Source of the DNA: Paraburkholderia sp. LEh10
GTDB taxonomy: Bacteria > Pseudomonadota > Gammaproteobacteria > Burkholderiales > Burkholderiaceae
Direction of reading: 5' to 3'
DNA length: 64,000 nt
NCBI RefSeq assembly: GCF_017814945.1
Contig: NZ_JAGIPX010000017.1
Span: forward strand, 87,273 to 151,272
This document shows, one piece after another, positions 8,376-17,619 of the stretch; the first letter of the stretch is position 1, and each line of letters opens with the position of its first letter. Both the position numbers and the translations under genes were made by a program. Under the pieces are notes generated by a model. It made no database searches. It saw nothing but the letters and a program-made list of their open reading frames with translations, and was not told where the DNA came from.

Positions 8376-8945
8376 ATGACTCTGCTCGCCCTCAACAAAC
8401 CCTTCGGCACGATCTGTCAGTTTTCGCCGCACGAGACGCGCGCGTCGCTCGCCGACTGGGTGAAGGTGCCGGGCGTCTATCCCGCGGGACGCCTCGATTC
8501 CGACAGCGAAGGTCTCATCCTGCTCACGGACGATGGCGCGTTGCAGGCGCGCATCGCCGAACCGCGTCACAAGCTGGTGAAGCGCTACTGGGCGCAGGTG
8601 GAAGGCGCGCCCTCCGGGCGCGATCTGCAGGCGCTCGCGCGCGGCGTCGATCTGGGCGACTATGTGACGCAGCCATGCCGCGCGGCGTTCGTCGAATCCA
8701 GCGACCTGCTATGGGCGCGCACGCCACCCATTCGCTATCGTGCCGCGATTCCCACGACATGGATCGAGCTCTCGATCACGGAAGGCAAGAACCGTCAGGT
8801 GCGCCGGATGACGGCGGCCGTCGGCTTTCCGACACTGCGGCTCGTGCGCGTCGGCGTCGGCGTGCTCGATATTTTTTCGCTCGGATTGCAGCCTGGCGAG
8901 AGCATCGCGCTGCCGGCGCGCGCGCCCTGGGACGGTCTCCGATAG
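8376..8945 (+). CDS. rluE: 23S rRNA pseudouridine synthase, RluE-like
   Basis: Isomerises a uridine of 23S rRNA (U2457 in E. coli) to pseudouridine. The 189-residue product has no N-terminal S4 domain, as in RluE. The catalytic motif GRLDSDSEGLILLTDDG (near residues 38-54) contains the active-site Asp; KRYWAQVEG and TEGKNRQVRRM follow as in the RsuA/RluE branch. The ATG at 8376 (MTLLALNKPFG) fits the family; the open frame upstream of it does not. Confidence 0.88.
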   Translation: MTLLALNKPFGTICQFSPHETRASLADWVKVPGVYPAGRLDSDSEGLILLTDDGALQARIAEPRHKLVKRYWAQVEGAPSGRDLQALARGVDLGDYVTQPCRAAFVESSDLLWARTPPIRYRAAIPTTWIELSITEGKNRQVRRMTAAVGFPTLRLVRVGVGVLDIFSLGLQPGESIALPARAPWDGLR

Positions 8946-9093
8946 CGCCTTGGTCGAACGCGAAAGATCCGTCCATTGCCTGCTAAGCCGTTGTCCCGAC
9001 ATGCATTTTCGTGTGATTCCACAATCGGTATGCGCGCGCAAAAGCGCCCAAAAAAGTGCCCAAAAAATCAAATGGAAACTCCGGGCGCGCACT

Positions 9094-9117
9094 CGAAAAA
9101 TTTCCTGAAATTTTTCG
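9094..9117. repeat. AT-rich perfect hairpin in the 8946-9361 gene-free gap
   Basis: Ten-base arms CGAAAAATTT and AAATTTTTCG flank a CCTG loop. No gene was found in the 416-bp gap. The hairpin lacks a following T run beyond its own arm, so it may be a terminator for the pseudouridine synthase gene or a protein site. The second half of the gap should hold the promoter of the next gene. Confidence 0.5.
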
Positions 9118-9361
9118 TCAACCGTGTCGCGAGCTCACGCGTTATTCGACGCAGATGCCGCTGAAGCTGTCCGGCATTCAGCCTCAAGAGCCTTTGCACA
9201 AGCCGCTCCAACGACGTGTAAGAAGGTGTCTGAACGCTCGCAGCCGCAAAGAAAAATTTCTTCGATGCGGATGTCAACCGAAAGGTGGACGGCACGTTTA
9301 ACGACATGACTCAATCCAACCGGGTCATTGGGTTAATTTACTAAAGCTGAGGATTCACACA

Positions 9362-9556
9362 ATGAACAAACTGATCGCCGCTCTGGTCGCTGGTCTCTTC
9401 GCAACGGCAGCATTCGCACAAGCTTCGGCACCGGAAGCGGCAGCTCCGGCAGCTCCGGCAGCAGCTTCGTCGCACAAGGCAACGAAGAAGGTTTCGCACA
9501 AGAAGTCGCACAAGAAGGCAGCTCCGGCAGCAGCAGCTTCGGCAGCGTCGGAATAA
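9362..9556 (+). CDS. small exported Ala/Lys/His-rich protein of unknown function
   Basis: 64 residues. The first 20 (MNKLIAALVAGLFATAAFAQ) form a clear signal peptide with an AFA-Q cleavage site. The mature 44 residues are low complexity: Ala/Pro-rich AAAPAAPAAA followed by a basic HKATKKVSHKKSHKKA segment, then another Ala run. The composition is reminiscent of the E. coli acid-shock protein Asr and similar periplasmic basic peptides common in Burkholderia. The DNA contains repeated GCAGCTCCG units. A GAGGA site lies about 10 bases before the ATG. Function not established. Confidence 0.75.
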   Translation: MNKLIAALVAGLFATAAFAQASAPEAAAPAAPAAASSHKATKKVSHKKSHKKAAPAAAASAASE

Positions 9557-9614
9557 GTTTGTTGTTGCAATAACGCAGTCAAGAATTAGCTTCACGGCCG
9601 TTCTTACGGCGTTG

Positions 9615-9649
9615 AAAGGCAGATGGCCACAAGGCTCTCTGCCTTTTTG
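9615..9649 (+). terminator. intrinsic terminator after the small exported protein gene
   Basis: Stem AAAGGCAGA / TCTGCCTTT with a 14-nt loop followed by TTGTTTTT, 58 bp after the stop codon. Confidence 0.75.
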
Positions 9650-9702
9650 TTTTTGACGCGCTCGCGTAACATTCGCGGTTCATATTCAGCAAGGAGTCAC
9701 TC

Positions 9703-10218
9703 GTGCGATTTTCATTGCGCTCGTTGATGGCGCGCTTCGCAGTTGCAGTTGCATTGCCTGTCGCTGCAGTGTCCGCATTGTCGTTGGCTGCGACGTCCGC
9801 GCAGGACGCGCACGCGCAGCCGATGCCGCAAGGCGCGAAGCAGCCCGGCGATTTTCCGCGCGCGAAACTCTCGGCGGGCATGTTCGTCATCGACGCAGCC
9901 GTCGCCGCGAACGACACGGACCGCGAGCAAGGCTTGATGTACCGCACGCAACTCGCGCCCAACGAAGGCATGCTCTTCGTGTTCGGCGAGAACGCCGTGC
10001 ATTGCTTCTGGATGAAGAACACGTTGATTCCGCTGTCGATCGCGTTCATGCGCGCGGACGGCACGATCACGGATATCGACGAGATGAAGGCGGAAACGAC
10101 GGACAACCATTGCCCGAAGAACAACGGCGTCTATGCGCTCGAGATGAGCAAGGGCTGGTTCACGTCGAAGGGCATCAAGCCCGGCATGAAGATTCAGGGG
10201 CTGCCGGCGCCGCAATAG
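9703..10218 (+). CDS. exported DUF192 family protein
   Basis: 171 residues beginning at a GTG with AAGGAG upstream. The N-terminal ~38 residues contain an Arg-bearing n-region and a hydrophobic stretch ending in AHA-Q, consistent with a Sec signal peptide. The mature domain carries the DUF192 signatures: TDREQGLMYRTQL, EGMLFVFGE, FWMKNTLIPLSIAFM, and the final LEMSKGWFTSKGIKPGMKI. DUF192 proteins are periplasmic or lipoprotein beta-structures of unclear role. The gene is monocistronic between two terminators. Confidence 0.9.
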   Translation: MRFSLRSLMARFAVAVALPVAAVSALSLAATSAQDAHAQPMPQGAKQPGDFPRAKLSAGMFVIDAAVAANDTDREQGLMYRTQLAPNEGMLFVFGENAVHCFWMKNTLIPLSIAFMRADGTITDIDEMKAETTDNHCPKNNGVYALEMSKGWFTSKGIKPGMKIQGLPAPQ

Positions 10219-10363
10219 GCGAACTGCAGAAAGCGCCTGCCGTCGATGCGGCGCGCGCCCCGCTTCGGGCTTTCGCGCGACTGTGCGGCTGTCCCGTACC
10301 CCGTACCTTGGCAGTCCCGGCGGTTCGCCCGCTGGAACTGCACCCGCCGCACGACACAACGCG

Positions 10364-10397
10364 AGCCGTCGCGCCCCTGGGGCGCGCCGGCTTTTTT
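10364..10397 (+). terminator. intrinsic terminator after the DUF192 gene
   Basis: Long GC-rich hairpin (AGCCG and GCGCCCC pairing with GGGGCGC and CGGCT) followed by six T. The remaining sequence to the fusA start (about 190 bp) holds no gene and should carry the fusA promoter. Confidence 0.8.
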
Positions 10398-10586
10398 GCG
10401 TCCGCTGCACCGCAACGCGGCGCGCGAGCCCCGTCTGGCGTGCGCTGGCAGGATTCCTGCAAAAGCCAGGGCGACACGCTATTCTTATAGTCTCACCAGC
10501 AGCACCGAGATCGTCCGGGCAGCGCAGCAGATATCAGCGGAAAGGCCCGGCGCCATTCACCGGCGCGCCAACTCATGGAGGTTCAC

Positions 10587-12692
10587 GTGCCCCGCAAGAC
10601 TCCTATCGAGCGATACCGGAACATCGGTATCAGTGCTCACATCGATGCCGGCAAGACCACCACCACCGAACGCATTCTTTTCTACACCGGCGTGACTCAC
10701 AAGATCGGCGAGGTTCACGACGGTGCGGCGACGATGGACTGGATGGAACAGGAGCAGGAGCGCGGCATCACGATCACGTCGGCGGCCACGACGGCGTTCT
10801 GGAAAGGCATGGCCGGCAATTATCCGGAGCACCGGATCAACATCATCGACACGCCGGGGCACGTCGACTTCACGATCGAAGTCGAGCGCTCGATGCGCGT
10901 GCTCGACGGCGCCTGCATGGTGTACGACTCCGTCGGCGGCGTGCAGCCGCAGTCCGAAACCGTGTGGCGCCAGGCGAACAAGTACAAGGTGCCGCGCATC
11001 GCGTTCGTCAACAAGATGGACCGCGTCGGCGCGGACTTCTTCCGCGTGCAGCGGCAGATCGGCGAGCGCCTCAAAGGCGTCGCCGTGCCCATCCAGATTC
11101 CCGTCGGCGCGGAAGACAGTTTCCAGGGCGTCGTCGATCTCGTGAAGATGAAGGCGATCGTCTGGGACGACGAGAGCCAGGGCATCAAGTTCTCGTACGA
11201 AGAGATCCCCGACAACCTCAAGGAACTCGCGCACGAGTGGCGCGAAAAGATGGTCGAGGCCGCGGCGGAATCGAGCGAAGAACTGCTCGAAAAGTATCTG
11301 ACCGATCATGAGAGCCTGACGGAAGACGAGATCAAGGCGGGCATCAGAAAGCGCACCATTGCGAATGAGATCGTGCCGATGCTGTGCGGCAGCGCGTTCA
11401 AGAACAAGGGCGTGCAGGCGATGCTCGACGCCGTGATCGACTATCTGCCGTCGCCTGTGGACGTGCCCGCGATTCTCGGCCACACCGAGGACGACGAGCA
11501 AGCGGAGCGTCATCCGAGCGACGACGAGCCGTTCTCCGCGCTCGCGTTCAAGATCATGACGGACCCGTTCGTCGGCCAGTTGATCTTCTTCCGCGTGTAT
11601 TCGGGCGTCGTCGAATCGGGCGACACCGTCTACAACCCGGTGAAGGAAAAGAAGGAGCGCCTCGGCCGCATTCTTCAGATGCACGCGAACGAGCGCAAGG
11701 AAATCAAGGAAGTGCGCGCGGGCGACATCGCGGCCGCCGTCGGTCTGAAGGAAGCGACCACGGGCGACACGCTATGCGACCCGAACAACATCATCATCCT
11801 CGAACGGATGATTTTCCCGGACCCGGTGATCTCGCAGGCGGTGGAGCCGAAGACCAAGGCCGACCAGGAAAAGATGGGCATTGCGCTGAACCGTCTCGCG
11901 CAGGAGGACCCGTCGTTTCGCGTCACGACCGACGAGGAATCCGGCCAGACCATCATCTCCGGCATGGGCGAGCTGCACCTCGAAATTCTCGTCGACCGGA
12001 TGAAGCGCGAGTTCGGCGTCGAGGCGACCGTTGGCAAACCGCAGGTTGCGTATCGCGAGACGGTGCGCAACAAGGTCGAAAACGTCGAAGGCAAGTTCGT
12101 CAAGCAGTCGGGCGGTCGCGGCCAGTACGGCCATGCCGTGATCTCGCTCGAGCCCGATCACGGCAAGGGGTATCAGTTCATCGACGCGATCAAGGGCGGC
12201 GTGATTCCGCGCGAATTCATCCCGGCCGTCGACAAGGGCATTCAGGAAACGCTCAAGGCGGGGGTGCTCGCAGGCTATCCCGTCGTCGACGTGAAGGTGA
12301 CGCTAACGTTCGGTTCGTACCACGACGTCGACTCGAACGAAAACGCGTTCCGCATGGCCGGCTCGATGGCGTTCAAGGAAGCGATGCGCAAGGCGAAGCC
12401 GGTGCTGCTCGAACCGATGATGGCCGTCGAAGTGGAAACGCCCGAGGAGTTCATGGGCAACGTGATGGGCGACCTGTCGGGCCGCCGAGGCATCGTGCAA
12501 GGCATGGAAGATATCGCGGGCGGCGGTGGCAAGCTCGTGCGCGCCGAAGTGCCGCTCGCGGAGATGTTCGGCTATTCGACTTCGCTGCGCTCGCTCACGC
12601 AAGGCCGGGCGACTTACACGATGGAGTTCAAGCACTATGCCGAGACGCCGACGAACGTGTCGGAGGCAATTATTAATTCGAAGGGCAAATAG
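10587..12692 (+). CDS. fusA: translation elongation factor G (solitary copy)
   Basis: GTPase that drives ribosomal translocation and recycling. The 701-residue product has G1 AHIDAGKTTTTER, G3 DTPGHVDF, G4 NKMD and all downstream EF-G domains (GQTIISGMGELHLEI, SGGRGQYGHAVI). I chose the GTG at 10587 because GGAGG lies five bases before it and it gives the canonical N terminus (PRKTPIERYRNIGISAHIDAGK); the ATG at 10575 includes the ribosome binding site. The gene stands alone, away from rpsL-rpsG-tuf, so it is probably the second EF-G copy (fusA2) known in Burkholderia genomes. Confidence 0.96.
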   Translation: MPRKTPIERYRNIGISAHIDAGKTTTTERILFYTGVTHKIGEVHDGAATMDWMEQEQERGITITSAATTAFWKGMAGNYPEHRINIIDTPGHVDFTIEVERSMRVLDGACMVYDSVGGVQPQSETVWRQANKYKVPRIAFVNKMDRVGADFFRVQRQIGERLKGVAVPIQIPVGAEDSFQGVVDLVKMKAIVWDDESQGIKFSYEEIPDNLKELAHEWREKMVEAAAESSEELLEKYLTDHESLTEDEIKAGIRKRTIANEIVPMLCGSAFKNKGVQAMLDAVIDYLPSPVDVPAILGHTEDDEQAERHPSDDEPFSALAFKIMTDPFVGQLIFFRVYSGVVESGDTVYNPVKEKKERLGRILQMHANERKEIKEVRAGDIAAAVGLKEATTGDTLCDPNNIIILERMIFPDPVISQAVEPKTKADQEKMGIALNRLAQEDPSFRVTTDEESGQTIISGMGELHLEILVDRMKREFGVEATVGKPQVAYRETVRNKVENVEGKFVKQSGGRGQYGHAVISLEPDHGKGYQFIDAIKGGVIPREFIPAVDKGIQETLKAGVLAGYPVVDVKVTLTFGSYHDVDSNENAFRMAGSMAFKEAMRKAKPVLLEPMMAVEVETPEEFMGNVMGDLSGRRGIVQGMEDIAGGGGKLVRAEVPLAEMFGYSTSLRSLTQGRATYTMEFKHYAETPTNVSEAIINSKGK

Positions 12693-12715
12693 GCCGGTGT
12701 TTCGTTGACCACACA

Positions 12716-12744
12716 AGCCCGTTCGCAAGGACGGGCTTTTTTGT
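12716..12744 (+). terminator. intrinsic terminator of fusA
   Basis: Stem AAGCCCGT / ACGGGCTT with an 8-nt loop followed by a T run. The rest of the 373-bp gap to the cupin gene shows no gene. Confidence 0.9.
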
Positions 12745-13065
12745 TGGTTCGCGCCCGCCGAGGCGCGAAGCATTCCTGCGCAGACGGTTCACAAATCGGC
12801 GCTCTATTCGCAGCCTCTGCGCGATCGTTTTCTTCTCCAGGCAATCCTGACGATGGCTTGCCGCATGAGGTCTTGAATATGGTTAAAAGTTTCGACGGCT
12901 GACGGTGCCATCGCATGAGACGTCAATTGGCCAAAGATCTTTCCAGTCAGGCATTCGCTTGCGAACCGCTGCACCATTCGCATCCGACGATCCATACGCA
13001 AACTTTTTGACCGTGCCAGAATGACCTGACGCAAAGGCGCAAGCGCGCAGCCAAGGAGACCGCTC

Positions 13066-13560
13066 ATGCCCCACGACCAACAACCGCCCCAGGAATCCAT
13101 CGACTGGCGTGAGCATGGCGTCAGGGTCATCAAAGGCGACCAGCTCGACACGAACACGCCGCAGACTCCCGGCATGAACCGCGCCGCCGCGATCAACGCC
13201 GCCCGCGTCGGCGCACAGAAGCTGTGGGCGGGCACCGTGACGATTCATCCGAACGCGAAGACGGGCGCGCATCATCACGGCGCGCTGGAAAGCGTGATCT
13301 ACGTGGTGCGCGGGCATGCGCGGATGCGCTGGGGCGAGCATCTGGAGTTCACGGCGGAAGCAGGCCCCGGCGACTTCATCTTCGTGCCGCCTTACGTGCC
13401 CCATCAGGAGATCAACGCGAGCACCGACGATCCGCTCGAATGCGTGCTCGTGCGCAGCGACAACGAAGCCGTCGTTGTGAACCTGAACATCGACGCCGTC
13501 GAGAAACCCGAAACCGTCTACTGGGTCGATCCCATCCACAAGCATCCGCACGACCACTGA
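13066..13560 (+). CDS. cupin-domain protein
   Basis: 164-residue cytoplasmic single-cupin protein. Cupin motif 1 is GAHHHGALESVIYVVRGHARM, with three His and a Glu able to hold a metal; motif 2 is GPGDFIFVPPYVPHQEIN. The tail ends in a His-rich stretch (HKHPHDH) after YWVDPI. A GGAGA site precedes the ATG by about 8 bases. It lies 54 bp upstream of a nickel/cobalt permease gene on the same strand, so the two are probably co-transcribed and a role in metal homeostasis is possible, but the substrate or ligand is unknown. Confidence 0.85.
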   Translation: MPHDQQPPQESIDWREHGVRVIKGDQLDTNTPQTPGMNRAAAINAARVGAQKLWAGTVTIHPNAKTGAHHHGALESVIYVVRGHARMRWGEHLEFTAEAGPGDFIFVPPYVPHQEINASTDDPLECVLVRSDNEAVVVNLNIDAVEKPETVYWVDPIHKHPHDH

Positions 13561-13614
13561 CACCATCGCCGCCTGAAGCCGGCGGCCGATACAACGCCCC
13601 GACACAACGCCCGC

Positions 13615-14640
13615 ATGACGCCGACCTTTTCGCTGCGCCCTCGCCTCGTCACGCTGTACGCCGGACTGATCGCCGCGAACCTCGCCGCGTGGTCGTGGGC
13701 GCTGATCGCCTTTCGCGACTATCCGCTGCTGCTCGGCACCGCGATGCTCGCATATGGCTTCGGCCTGCGGCATGCCGTCGATGCCGACCACATCGCCGCC
13801 ATCGATGCCGTCACGCGCAAGCTGATGCAGGAAGGCAAGCGGCCGCTCGGCGTGGGGCTCGCGTTTTCGCTCGGGCATTCGTCCGTCGTGATCGCGGCGA
13901 CCGTCGGCATCGCGTTGACGGCGCTGTCGCTGCACGGGCGCTTCGCAGCATTTCACGCGGTCGGCGGGACGATCGGCACGCTCGTGTCGTCGGGCTTTCT
14001 GCTCGTGCTCGCCGGCGTGAATCTCGCTATCCTGCGCGATGTATGGCGACGCTACCGGCACCTGCAGCGCGGCGCACCACTGCCGCACGATCATGCATCG
14101 GTGGGCGCGCCCGCCGGCCTGCTGTCGCGTGCGCTCAAGCCCCTCTTCCGGCTCGTGACGAAGAGCTGGCACATGTACCCCGTCGGCGTACTGTTTGGCC
14201 TCGGCTTCGACACGGCAACGGAGATCGGCCTGCTCGCCATTGCCGCCGCCGAAGCAGGCAAAGGCCTGCCGCTGTATTCGATCCTCGTGTTCCCCGCGCT
14301 CTTCACGGCGGGCATGACGCTCGTCGATTCGACGGACAACGTGCTGATGGTCCACGCGTACGGCTGGGCGATGGACGACCCGAAGCGCAAGCTCTACTAC
14401 AACGCCAGCATCACGTTCGTGTCGGCTGTCGTGGCAATCGCGATCGGCGGCATCGAGGCACTCGGTTTGCTGTCGGACAAGCTGGGCCTGAACGGTGGCC
14501 CATGGGATGCGGTGGCCGCCGTCAACGCGCGTTTCGGCATGCTGGGCTACGGCATCGTCTGCGTCTTCATGCTGTGCTGGATCGGCTCGATCCTGTTTCA
14601 TCGCTGGCGCAGGCCCGCGCCGCTCGGCCGCGAGGGCTAG
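13615..14640 (+). CDS. nickel/cobalt permease, NiCoT (HoxN/NixA) family
   Basis: 341-residue inner-membrane protein with eight or so hydrophobic segments. The NiCoT signature HX4DH appears as H53-AVDA-D58-H59 in the second helix, followed by the other family motifs LAFSLGHSSVV, LGFDTATEIGLL and the FPALFTAGMTLVDSTDN region. It imports Ni2+ and/or Co2+ with high affinity. The upstream cupin gene is close enough to be in the same transcript. The ABC importer operon that follows is of the peptide/nickel class, which may or may not be related. Confidence 0.93.
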   Translation: MTPTFSLRPRLVTLYAGLIAANLAAWSWALIAFRDYPLLLGTAMLAYGFGLRHAVDADHIAAIDAVTRKLMQEGKRPLGVGLAFSLGHSSVVIAATVGIALTALSLHGRFAAFHAVGGTIGTLVSSGFLLVLAGVNLAILRDVWRRYRHLQRGAPLPHDHASVGAPAGLLSRALKPLFRLVTKSWHMYPVGVLFGLGFDTATEIGLLAIAAAEAGKGLPLYSILVFPALFTAGMTLVDSTDNVLMVHAYGWAMDDPKRKLYYNASITFVSAVVAIAIGGIEALGLLSDKLGLNGGPWDAVAAVNARFGMLGYGIVCVFMLCWIGSILFHRWRRPAPLGREG

Positions 14641-14894
14641 TGTCCGGGCCGTATCGGGCGCACCGCTGCGCGAGCGCCGGATCGGCCGCAAAAGCGCCCG
14701 TTGGCGCGCCACGCCGTTGTGCGCGCGACACAACTCCCGAACCGAATCGTCTGAAGGGAACCGCGCATCGCTGCGGATGCTCCCAATACGGAAGCAATCG
14801 CTTACACTGAACCCGCATCGTCGTCGCACTACCACCGCAGCGCCTCGCGCAACAGCCCGTGGCGTCCCAACAGAACGGATCGGACCAACCATCG

Positions 14895-16580
14895 ATGAAG
14901 AATTCCGCGGACCCGCGTTTTGCGCCTGACTCAGCAGAAGCTGTTGATCTGGAGGCGACGCGCCGCAGCGCCGGCGCCCACGGCAATCACGCCATCGACG
15001 AATTTCTCGCCGGCCGTCTCACGCGGCGCGAACTGCTCCGTTATGCGAGCGTAATCGGCATGTCGCTCGCGGGCGGCGGTCTGTTGGTGCCGCGCAGCGC
15101 GCGCGCGCAAGGGGCGGCTGGCGCGAACGCGACGATCCGCGTCGCGCATCTGACGCCCGCGGGCGCCGTCGATCCAATGACGGTCACGGATGCCGCGGGC
15201 CTGTGCCTGCTGAACCAGACGGGCGAATTCCTGATCGACGACGACGGCGAAAAGCAGACGCTCAAGCCCGCGCTCGCGCTGTCGTGGAAGCCGAACGACA
15301 AGGGCGACGTGTGGACCTTCAAGCTGCGCGAAAACGTCAAGTTCCACGACGGCCAGCCCTTTACGGCGAAGGACGTCGCCGCGACGTTCGACCGGCTCGC
15401 CGATCCCGCCGCCGGCTCGGCGGCGCTGTCGACGCTCAAGGGCGTGCTGTCGAAGGGCGGCACAAAGGTCGTCGACGATCACACGGTCGCGTTCCATCTC
15501 GACGCGCCGAACGGCAATTTCCCCTATTACGTGTCGTCGGATAACTACAACGCGGTGATCCTGCCCGCGAGCTACGCGGGCGGCTACGAGAAGACCTTCA
15601 TCGGCACGGGACCGTTCAAGCTCGAAAAGTATCAGCCGAAAGTGGGCGCATCGTTCGTGCGCAATCCCGATTATTGGGGCGAAAAAGCGCTGCCTCAGCG
15701 CGTGCAGTTCACGTTCTACGCGGATCAGCAGGCGCAGATTCTCGCGCTGCAGGGCCATCAGGGCGACGTGATGGGCACCTTCACCGTGCAAGGCGGCCAG
15801 GGCCTGATGAACAACCCGGAATTCAAGGTGATCGGCGTGAAGTCGAGCGCGCACCGGCAGATTCACATGCGCGTCGACAGTCCGCAGTTCAAGGACAAGC
15901 GCGTGCGCCAGGCGCTCGCGCTGTCGCTCGATCGCGAGGTGATCGTCAAGGGCCTCTTCAAGGGCCGCGCGCAGGTCGGCAACGACAGCCCGTTTGCGCC
16001 CGTGTTTCCGTCTTCGGATGCAGGCATGCCGCAGCGCAAGATCGATGTCGCGAAGGCCAAGCAGCTGCTCGCGCAGGCCGGCGTGCCCAATGGCTTCGAC
16101 GTGACGCTCACGACCGAAAAGTACATGGAGATTCCCGACCTCGCGGTCGTCGTGCAGAACTACGCGAAGGCGGCCGGCATTCGCATCAACCTGAAGGTCG
16201 AGAGCCAGTCGCAATACTACGGCTCGGGCACGCCCGGCAAATCGGACTGGCTCGATTCGCCCCTGGGCATCACCGACTATGGCAGCCGCGGCGTGCCGAA
16301 CGTATTCCTCAGCGCGCCGCTGACGAGCACGGGCACGTGGAATGCCGCGCATTTCAATAACCCGCAGTACGACAAGCTGGTCGCCGACTATGTCGCGGCG
16401 CTCGATATCGCCGCGCAGAAAAAAGTCTCCGCGCAGATCCAGACGCTCTTGCTCGACGAAACGCCCGTGATCTTCCCGTTCTTCTACGATCAGCTGATCG
16501 CCGCGCGCAAGCAGTTGAACGGCGTGCGCTTCACTGCGATCGCGCAGATGTATTTCGATCGCGCGACGCTCGCGGCCTGA
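14895..16580 (+). CDS. Tat-exported ABC transporter substrate-binding protein (peptide/nickel class, SBP_bac_5)
   Basis: 561 residues from the ATG at 14895. A twin-arginine signal (TRRELLRYASVIG, residues 43-55) with cleavage near ARA-Q (about 71) follows a long polar N region. The mature part is a family 5 solute-binding protein: VWTFKLRENVKFHDGQPFTAKDV, GTGPFKLEKYQPKVGASFVRNPDYWG, LALSLDREVIVKGLFKG. It delivers an oligopeptide, nickel chelate or similar solute to the two permeases encoded next. A GTG start at 14859 would add 12 residues; neither start has a clear ribosome binding site. Confidence 0.9.
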   Translation: MKNSADPRFAPDSAEAVDLEATRRSAGAHGNHAIDEFLAGRLTRRELLRYASVIGMSLAGGGLLVPRSARAQGAAGANATIRVAHLTPAGAVDPMTVTDAAGLCLLNQTGEFLIDDDGEKQTLKPALALSWKPNDKGDVWTFKLRENVKFHDGQPFTAKDVAATFDRLADPAAGSAALSTLKGVLSKGGTKVVDDHTVAFHLDAPNGNFPYYVSSDNYNAVILPASYAGGYEKTFIGTGPFKLEKYQPKVGASFVRNPDYWGEKALPQRVQFTFYADQQAQILALQGHQGDVMGTFTVQGGQGLMNNPEFKVIGVKSSAHRQIHMRVDSPQFKDKRVRQALALSLDREVIVKGLFKGRAQVGNDSPFAPVFPSSDAGMPQRKIDVAKAKQLLAQAGVPNGFDVTLTTEKYMEIPDLAVVVQNYAKAAGIRINLKVESQSQYYGSGTPGKSDWLDSPLGITDYGSRGVPNVFLSAPLTSTGTWNAAHFNNPQYDKLVADYVAALDIAAQKKVSAQIQTLLLDETPVIFPFFYDQLIAARKQLNGVRFTAIAQMYFDRATLAA

Positions 16581-16611
16581 TTACGCGCGGCGCTGCGAGC
16601 AAGGACCATCG

Positions 16612-17619
16612 ATGTCGACCACGGTTACGACTTCCGCCCCTCGCAGCGGCGGCAGCGGAGCGCGCGTCGTGCGGTTCGTCGCGACGCGCATCGGCTTGTC
16701 GCTGATTACGCTGTGGCTGCTGTCGGTGATCGTGTTCGCGGGCGGCCAGCTGCTGCCCGGCAACATCGGCCGCGCGATTCTCGGGCCGCTCGCCGATGCG
16801 CGCGCCGTCGCCGCGCTCAATCATCAGCTCGGCGCGGACCGGCCGCTTCTCGCGCAGTACACGCAATGGATCACGCACTTCGTCCAGGGCGACATGGGCC
16901 TGTCGTACGCGTTTCGCGAGCCCGTCGGGCCGTTCGTCGCCAGCGCGCTCGCGAACTCCGCGAAGCTCGGCCTGTTCGCATTCGTCGTGGTCGTGCCGCT
17001 CGGCATCGCGGGCGGCGTGTGGGCGGCGATGCATGCGGGACGCTGGCTCGACCGCACGATCAGCATCGCGGGCCTGTCGGCGACGGTGGTGCCCGAGTTC
17101 GTGTCGTCGATCGTGCTGATACTCGTGTTCGGCGTGTGGCTGCAATGGCTGCCCATCGAAGCATCCGCGCCGCCCGGCGCAGGCTTCTTCACGCAACTGA
17201 AGCATCTGGTTTTGCCGATACTGCCGCTTGTCTTCGTGTTCTTCGGCTATATCGCGCGAATGGCGCGCGCGGGCACCGTCGAGGCGCTCGACGCCGACTA
17301 CACGCGCACCGCGATTCTCAAGGGCCTGCCGCCGCATATCGTGATCTGGCGGCATGTGCTGCGCAACGCATTGCTGCCGACCATCACGGTCGCCGCGACG
17401 CAGCTCGGCTACATGATCGGCGGCCTCGTCGTCGTGGAGACGCTGTTCCACTATCAGGGCATCGGCTCGCTGATCTACAACGCGGCGAAAGCGAAGGACT
17501 TCCCGATGCTCGAAGGCGGCGTGCTGACCATCGGCGTCGTGTACACGCTGGCGAATCTCGTCGCCGATGCGCTGTACGTGCTCCTCAATCCGCGTCTGCG
17601 GGTGAGGAGCGCCGAATGA
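16612..17619 (+). CDS. ABC transporter permease (DppB-type)
   Basis: 335 residues, six predicted membrane helices after a short polar N terminus. The usual DppB/OppB features are present: an N-terminal helix, a periplasmic loop with GADRPLLAQYTQWITHFVQGDMGLSY, and the EAA loop YTRTAILKGLPPHIVIWRHVLRN that contacts the ATPase. It starts 31 bp after the binding-protein gene and its TGA overlaps the next ATG (ATGA), so it is in one operon with both. Confidence 0.95.
   Translation: MSTTVTTSAPRSGGSGARVVRFVATRIGLSLITLWLLSVIVFAGGQLLPGNIGRAILGPLADARAVAALNHQLGADRPLLAQYTQWITHFVQGDMGLSYAFREPVGPFVASALANSAKLGLFAFVVVVPLGIAGGVWAAMHAGRWLDRTISIAGLSATVVPEFVSSIVLILVFGVWLQWLPIEASAPPGAGFFTQLKHLVLPILPLVFVFFGYIARMARAGTVEALDADYTRTAILKGLPPHIVIWRHVLRNALLPTITVAATQLGYMIGGLVVVETLFHYQGIGSLIYNAAKAKDFPMLEGGVLTIGVVYTLANLVADALYVLLNPRLRVRSAE

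Noticed and set aside
12883..14892. 669-aa minus-strand open frame opposite the cupin and NiCoT genes
   Set aside because: Arg/His-rich, no family features; typical GC-driven shadow of the real genes on the plus strand.
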